Assembly (NCBI RefSeq): GCF_017592555.1 | Contig: NZ_JAGFNS010000003.1 | Coordinates: 3,646-67,645 of the forward strand | Direction: 5' to 3' | DNA: 64,000 nt | Source of the DNA: Actinoplanes flavus | GTDB taxonomy: Bacteria; Actinomycetota; Actinomycetes; Mycobacteriales; Micromonosporaceae | Shown: positions 60,254 through 64,000 of the stretch, piece by piece | How the letters are laid out: each line of letters begins with the position of its first letter | How positions within the stretch are numbered: position 1 is the first letter of the stretch | Position numbers and translations under genes: made by a program | The notes under the pieces: model-generated | Seen by the model: the letters and a program-made list of their open reading frames with translations, nothing else | Told to the model about the DNA's origin: nothing | Databases searched by the model: none

Positions 60254-61625
60254 CAGCGGACTCCTTGGCGAGATGCAGCCCGTGCGTGGTCTTCTCCCAA
60301 TAGGACGGCTTGACCAGCAGCTGCCACGCGGCCTTGGCCCCGGCCAGGCTCATCATGGCCCAGTAGGCGGGCGACAGCAGGGCCGTGCCGAGCAGGTCGG
60401 GACGGTCCATGGTGCGGGCCGACAGCACGTTCAGGTAGATCACCGTGGCGTTGCCGAAGACCAGGCAGAGCACGCCCAGGTAGTAGAACGGCGGCACGAA
60501 GATCTCCTCCATCACCGGCGGCCGGTCCAGGAACCAGAGGATCGTGGTGGCCCACAGGACCGCGTTGAGCAGCGCCGCGAGCGGGGTGCCGCCGACGAAC
60601 AGGTTGAGGCAGAGCAGGCCGCGCCAGCCCAGCTGCCGGACCGTGGCCCGGGGCGAGCGCAGATGCACCAGCCAGGTCATCAGGTAGCCCTTGTACCAGC
60701 GGCTGCGCTGCTTGATCCAGTTGATGAAATCGGAGTTCGCCTCCTCCAGGGTGACCGAGTGCAGCACCCCGACACGCCGGCCGGAGCGGGCCAGCCGGAT
60801 GCCCAGGTCGGCGTCCTCGGTCACGTTGTACGGATCCCACGCCCCGATGTCCCGCAGCTCCCGGGCCCGGAAATGGTTGCTCGTGCCGCCCAGCGGAATC
60901 GGCATCCGCAGCGCCACCAGGCCGGGCAGCAGGGAGCGGAACCAGGTGGCGTACTCCAGCGCGAACCACCGGGTGATCCGGTTCTGGTCGACGTTGAAGT
61001 AGCCGAGCTCGGCCTGGAGGCAGACGTACTCGGTGCCCAGCCGGCGCAACGCCACCACGGCCCGGCGCAGCTGCAACGGATCCGGGACGTCCTCGGCGTC
61101 GTAGATCGTGACGAACTCGCCGGTCGCCTGTTCCAGGCCCACGTTGCAGGCTTTCGGCTTGGTCTTCGGCTGCGACTCGGGGACCACCAGGATGCGTACG
61201 TGCGGCGCCGTCGCCACCCGCGCGGCGGCCTCGATGGTCTCCCGGTCGTCCTCCTCCAACAGCAGGATCACCTCGAGCCGGTCGGCCGGGTACTCCAGGG
61301 CGCCGAGGTGCGACATGAGCAGCCCGATGACGCTCGGCTCCCGGTAGGCCGGGACGAGCACCGTGTAGACCGGCAGCTCGTGGTCGGGGACCGCGCGGGC
61401 CTCCTCGTCGGTGACCCGGATCAGGTGCTCGCCGCGGCTCGCCGCCCAGACCAGCACCACCCGGAAGACGATGGCGGCGCCGTAGGCCACGGTCACCACC
61501 GCTACCACGGTCTGCACCACGATCATCGGGCGCAGCACCGCCCACGCCGCGATCAGGGCGAGCGCCACGACTAGCCCGGCCCGCTGCGCCCGGGACAGCA
61601 CGGTACGCGCGGAGAACGGGTTCAC
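60243..61625 (-). CDS. Processive family 2 glycosyltransferase (cellulose/hyaluronan-synthase-like)
   Basis: The 460-aa protein has two N-terminal helices, a GT-A domain with VPAYREPSVIG, DAEDVPDP (DxD-type), TEDADLG and the QxxRW motif QRSRWYKG, then four C-terminal helices. This set marks processive polysaccharide synthases. It starts at GTG 61625, overlapping the previous stop. It could make a linear beta-linked glycan, and no PilZ domain is seen. Confidence 0.92.
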   Translation of the reverse strand: MNPFSARTVLSRAQRAGLVVALALIAAWAVLRPMIVVQTVVAVVTVAYGAAIVFRVVLVWAASRGEHLIRVTDEEARAVPDHELPVYTVLVPAYREPSVIGLLMSHLGALEYPADRLEVILLLEEDDRETIEAAARVATAPHVRILVVPESQPKTKPKACNVGLEQATGEFVTIYDAEDVPDPLQLRRAVVALRRLGTEYVCLQAELGYFNVDQNRITRWFALEYATWFRSLLPGLVALRMPIPLGGTSNHFRARELRDIGAWDPYNVTEDADLGIRLARSGRRVGVLHSVTLEEANSDFINWIKQRSRWYKGYLMTWLVHLRSPRATVRQLGWRGLLCLNLFVGGTPLAALLNAVLWATTILWFLDRPPVMEEIFVPPFYYLGVLCLVFGNATVIYLNVLSARTMDRPDLLGTALLSPAYWAMMSLAGAKAAWQLLVKPSYWEKTTHGLHLAKESADVG

Positions 61626-63721
61626 CGGACACCTCCGGCGGTGATCCACTCGATCTGCGGCAGCGTCCGCACGCTCAGCAGAACGGCCATCGCCAGCAGG
61701 GCCACCAGCACGAACCGGCCGCGCGGCAGATGCTGGCGGACCGCCCGGGCCGGCGCCCGGTCCGGCACCGGCGACCAGCGGGCCACGACGACCGCCACGA
61801 CGACGGCCAGCAGGATGTCGACGAAGACCGGCAGCTGGGCGATCCGGAACGCGCCGGGGCCGAGGAGCCGGCCCACCAGCAGCACGGCCAGGACCGCGCC
61901 GACGGTCACCGCGGCCAGCACGGTGGAGGCGGCGGCCGCCCGGAGCACGGCCCGCCCCCGCCACCCGAAGATCACCACAGCGCTGATCAGCAGGCAGACC
62001 ATCCCACCGGCCAGGGCCAGACCGGGCAACTGGTGCGCGGGCAGCAACAGCTCGGCGCCCTTATACGCGGTGACCAGCCCGCCGTCGCTGCTGGTCGGGC
62101 CGGCCGGACGGCCGAGCAGGGTGACGACCGCCCGCAGCCCGGCGTCGACCGCGCCGTCGACCGCCGGCATCACCCCGCCGATCGCCACCAGCGGCAGCAG
62201 CAGCGCCCACCGCAGCCGGGCCACGGCACGCGTCCCCACCAGCAGGATCGCCGAGCCGGCGAGGAAGGCGAGCGCCGCCGGAACCAGCCAGCCGGGCGAC
62301 GGCATCAGCGCCAGCAGCGTCCCGGCGGCGGTCAGGAGGACCGCGGCGAGCAGGCCGTCCACCTGCCGGTCGTGGACGTCCGGCTCGGTGAGACCGGGCC
62401 GGATCCGCCGGGCGGCCAGCGCGGCCCCGGCGGCCACCGGGATCAGCAGCGGCACCGCGTCGCCGCGGGTCCACAGGCCGTTCCAGGCGATCGCGACGAG
62501 GGCCGGGAACGCCACCGCGGTGAGCAGCGCGGCCAGCAGCAACCGGGTCTGCACGGCCCGGCGCAGCGTGCCCACCACCCCGCTGGGCGGCGCGCCGTAG
62601 ACCCAGCGGCTGGTCACCGCGTACCGGAGGGTGAAGACCACGACGATGGCCACCAGGTTGGCGGGCAGATAGTGCAGGCCACCCCACTGCACCAGACCGA
62701 AGAGCAACCCCAGATGTACGGGGGTGAGGCTGTTGTTCAACAGCAGGAACCGGCCGAACCGGCGGTGGCGTGCGTGTTCGCCGGGCGGCATCACCAGGTT
62801 GTCGATGACCGCGAAGTTCCAGACGATCGCCACCTGCACGGCCAGGAACCCGGCCAGCAGGTAGGGCAGCCCGGCCACCTCGCCGAGCGCCCACAGCGCC
62901 GCCGAGTTGACCGCCGTCCCGGCCCCGCCGGCCAGCGCGAACCCGGTCATCCGGCCCAGCGGCGAGACGGGATGCCGGGTGGCGGCCAGCCGCAGCAGGC
63001 TCAGGTGCCGCAGGTAGCGGACCCCCTCCCGGAAGGACGCCTTGCTCTCGCCGGCGGCCCGCGGCCGGAACGTGTACGGCACCTCGTCGACCCGGGCCAT
63101 CCGGCTGCGGACCACCACCTCCAGCAGGATCTTGTAGCCGCGCGGCCGCAGCGCGCCCAGGTCCACCGCCTCGCGCCGGACCGCGAAGAACCCGCTCATC
63201 GGGTCGGTGACCGCCCGCAGCCGGCGCGGGAAGAACACCTTCGCGAGGGTGCCGGAGGCGCGCGACACCAGCCGCCGGAAGCCGCCGGAGAGCCCGTCCA
63301 CCCGGCCGGGGGTGCGGTACCGGCTGGCCACCACCGCGTCGGCCCGGTTCCGGCGGCCGGCGGCCAGCAGCGCGGGCACGGTCTCCGGCGGATGTTGCAG
63401 GTCGCCGTCCATCACCACCACCCACGGGGCCCGCGCCGCGGCCAGACCGGCGGCCACCGCGCCACCCAGGCCACCGGTCCGCTCACCCACGGCGCGATGC
63501 ACCAGGCGTACGCCGTCCGGGTCCCGTTCGGACAGTGCCGTGACGGTCGCCGGGGTGTCGTCGTCGCTGTCGTCGACGAAGACGATCTCGGCGGGGGTTG
63601 CGCCGAGCGCCTCTCTCAGCTGCTCGACCAGGGGCCGTACGTTCTCCGCCTCGTTGCGGGTGGGCACCACGACGCTGACCGCCGGTGGCGCTGCGAGCCG
63701 AACTGGGGCGATGTCCGCCAT
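61622..63721 (-). CDS. DPM1-like GT2 fused to GtrA and a C-terminal membrane domain
   Basis: The 699-aa protein starts with a GT2 domain (SVVVPTRNEAENV, DGDLQHPPE, TDPMSGFFAVRR) of the polyprenyl-phosphate mannose/glucose synthase kind, followed by a four-helix GtrA domain (GFALAGGAGTAVNSAALW, VWNFAVIDNLVM) and about eight more helices. A polyprenyl-linked sugar made here would be flipped for GT-C enzymes such as the one at 58697-60253. Its ATG overlaps the upstream TAA by one base (TAATG). Confidence 0.92.
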   Translation of the reverse strand: MADIAPVRLAAPPAVSVVVPTRNEAENVRPLVEQLREALGATPAEIVFVDDSDDDTPATVTALSERDPDGVRLVHRAVGERTGGLGGAVAAGLAAARAPWVVVMDGDLQHPPETVPALLAAGRRNRADAVVASRYRTPGRVDGLSGGFRRLVSRASGTLAKVFFPRRLRAVTDPMSGFFAVRREAVDLGALRPRGYKILLEVVVRSRMARVDEVPYTFRPRAAGESKASFREGVRYLRHLSLLRLAATRHPVSPLGRMTGFALAGGAGTAVNSAALWALGEVAGLPYLLAGFLAVQVAIVWNFAVIDNLVMPPGEHARHRRFGRFLLLNNSLTPVHLGLLFGLVQWGGLHYLPANLVAIVVVFTLRYAVTSRWVYGAPPSGVVGTLRRAVQTRLLLAALLTAVAFPALVAIAWNGLWTRGDAVPLLIPVAAGAALAARRIRPGLTEPDVHDRQVDGLLAAVLLTAAGTLLALMPSPGWLVPAALAFLAGSAILLVGTRAVARLRWALLLPLVAIGGVMPAVDGAVDAGLRAVVTLLGRPAGPTSSDGGLVTAYKGAELLLPAHQLPGLALAGGMVCLLISAVVIFGWRGRAVLRAAAASTVLAAVTVGAVLAVLLVGRLLGPGAFRIAQLPVFVDILLAVVVAVVVARWSPVPDRAPARAVRQHLPRGRFVLVALLAMAVLLSVRTLPQIEWITAGGVR

Positions 63722-64000
63722 TACCGGGACTCCCTCTCGGATGTGAATCGTGCGACTGCTCCACCGCCGGCCTCGTAGTACTCGACGACGACGGTGTGCT
63801 CACCGGCCGTGATCTCGACGTCGGCGGTGAAGGTGGTGGGCCCGTGATCGGACCAGCCGTCGACGACCGTGACGCCGTCGAGCAGCACCCGGATCCCGTC
63901 GTCGCCGGTGGCCGCGAACCGGTGGGTGCCGGCCGGGTAGACGGCGGTCCTGGTCCAGCGGGCGGAGAAGCCGTCCGCCGGGATCCCGGGGGCGGGGCCG
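63721..64000 (-). CDS. PA14-domain protein, C-terminal fragment (partial)
   Basis: An open frame runs from the window edge to TAA at 63721-63723. It reads FSARWTRTAVYPAGTHRFAA, then DDGIRVLLDGVTVVDGWSDH and GEHTVVVEYYEAGGGAVARF, which is the beta-barrel core of a PA14 carbohydrate-binding module. It is the first gene in view of the overlapping glycosyltransferase operon and probably encodes a surface carbohydrate-active or adhesive protein. The N-terminal part lies outside the window. Confidence 0.85.
   Translation of the reverse strand, partial: GPAPGIPADGFSARWTRTAVYPAGTHRFAATGDDGIRVLLDGVTVVDGWSDHGPTTFTADVEITAGEHTVVVEYYEAGGGAVARFTSERESR

Overview
This is a very GC-rich actinobacterial window: nearly every genuine codon ends in G or C, and GTG/TTG starts, 4-nt start/stop overlaps and apparently leaderless genes are common. 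Family content fits the Micromonosporaceae, most likely an Actinoplanes-like, zoospore-forming organism. Clues are a trifunctional Ser/Thr kinase-ATPase-histidine kinase, several GAF/PAS histidine kinases, a soluble chemoreceptor behind a FliA-type promoter, and cell-surface glycan genes. I saw no rRNA, tRNA, CRISPR array, IS element or phage module. The genus is inference. Two blocks of almost pure G/C homopolymer (19-82 and 26150-26229) look like sequencing or assembly artefacts. || Layout: 1-1545, a YbaB-like trio with a possible type VII secretion flavour. 1603-5300, TauE permease, YjbR protein, divergent MerR/methyltransferase pair, and CopC-YcnI copper operon. 5421-9554, PepSY membrane protein and a metal-type permease operon. 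9622-12079, GntR regulator, small ORF, ChaA antiporter and SelW-like protein. 12149-17765, SGNH lipoprotein and two convergent glycan gene pairs. 17894-22741, the 1615-aa trifunctional kinase. 22826-29667, a cysteine-rich-peptide locus: S26 peptidase, ABC exporter, thioredoxin-like and MauE-like proteins, an 8-Cys precursor peptide, and a divergent BTAD/NB-ARC/TPR regulator. 29733-32237, P-type ATPase. 32295-35330, VTC-DUF4956-CotH operon. 35506-43359, membrane protein, PAS kinase, cupin, PLP aminotransferase, GAF kinase and secreted subtilase. 43453-49286, PfkB kinase, GT-C transferase, ECF sigma factor with partner, P-loop kinase and GT2. 49290-55988, YdeP-like molybdoenzyme, DUF1444-like protein, SDR, TetR, and MoaD/BNR couplet. 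56080-58632, chemoreceptor and Ppx/GppA phosphatase. 58697-64000, an overlapping minus-strand operon of a PA14 protein and three membrane glycosyltransferases. || The strongest candidate for an undescribed system is 22826-26621. A 72-aa precursor with eight cysteines and an Ala-Gln-Ala junction sits first in a minus-strand operon with a thiol-redox pair (MauE-like CxC membrane protein, CxxC thioredoxin-like protein), a one-piece ABC exporter and a small S26 signal peptidase. This suggests a secreted, disulfide-folded peptide, with export, oxidation and leader removal encoded together. A SARP-type regulator is divergent, and 12-bp direct repeats sit exactly on the predicted peptide promoter. 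A 14-bp-stem hairpin follows the peptide gene, as expected when a precursor must outnumber its export machinery. || Other units that read as working groups are polyphosphate metabolism (VTC operon plus a Ppx/GppA enzyme elsewhere), copper handling (CopC, YcnI and perhaps PepSY), and surface glycan synthesis in three separate places.
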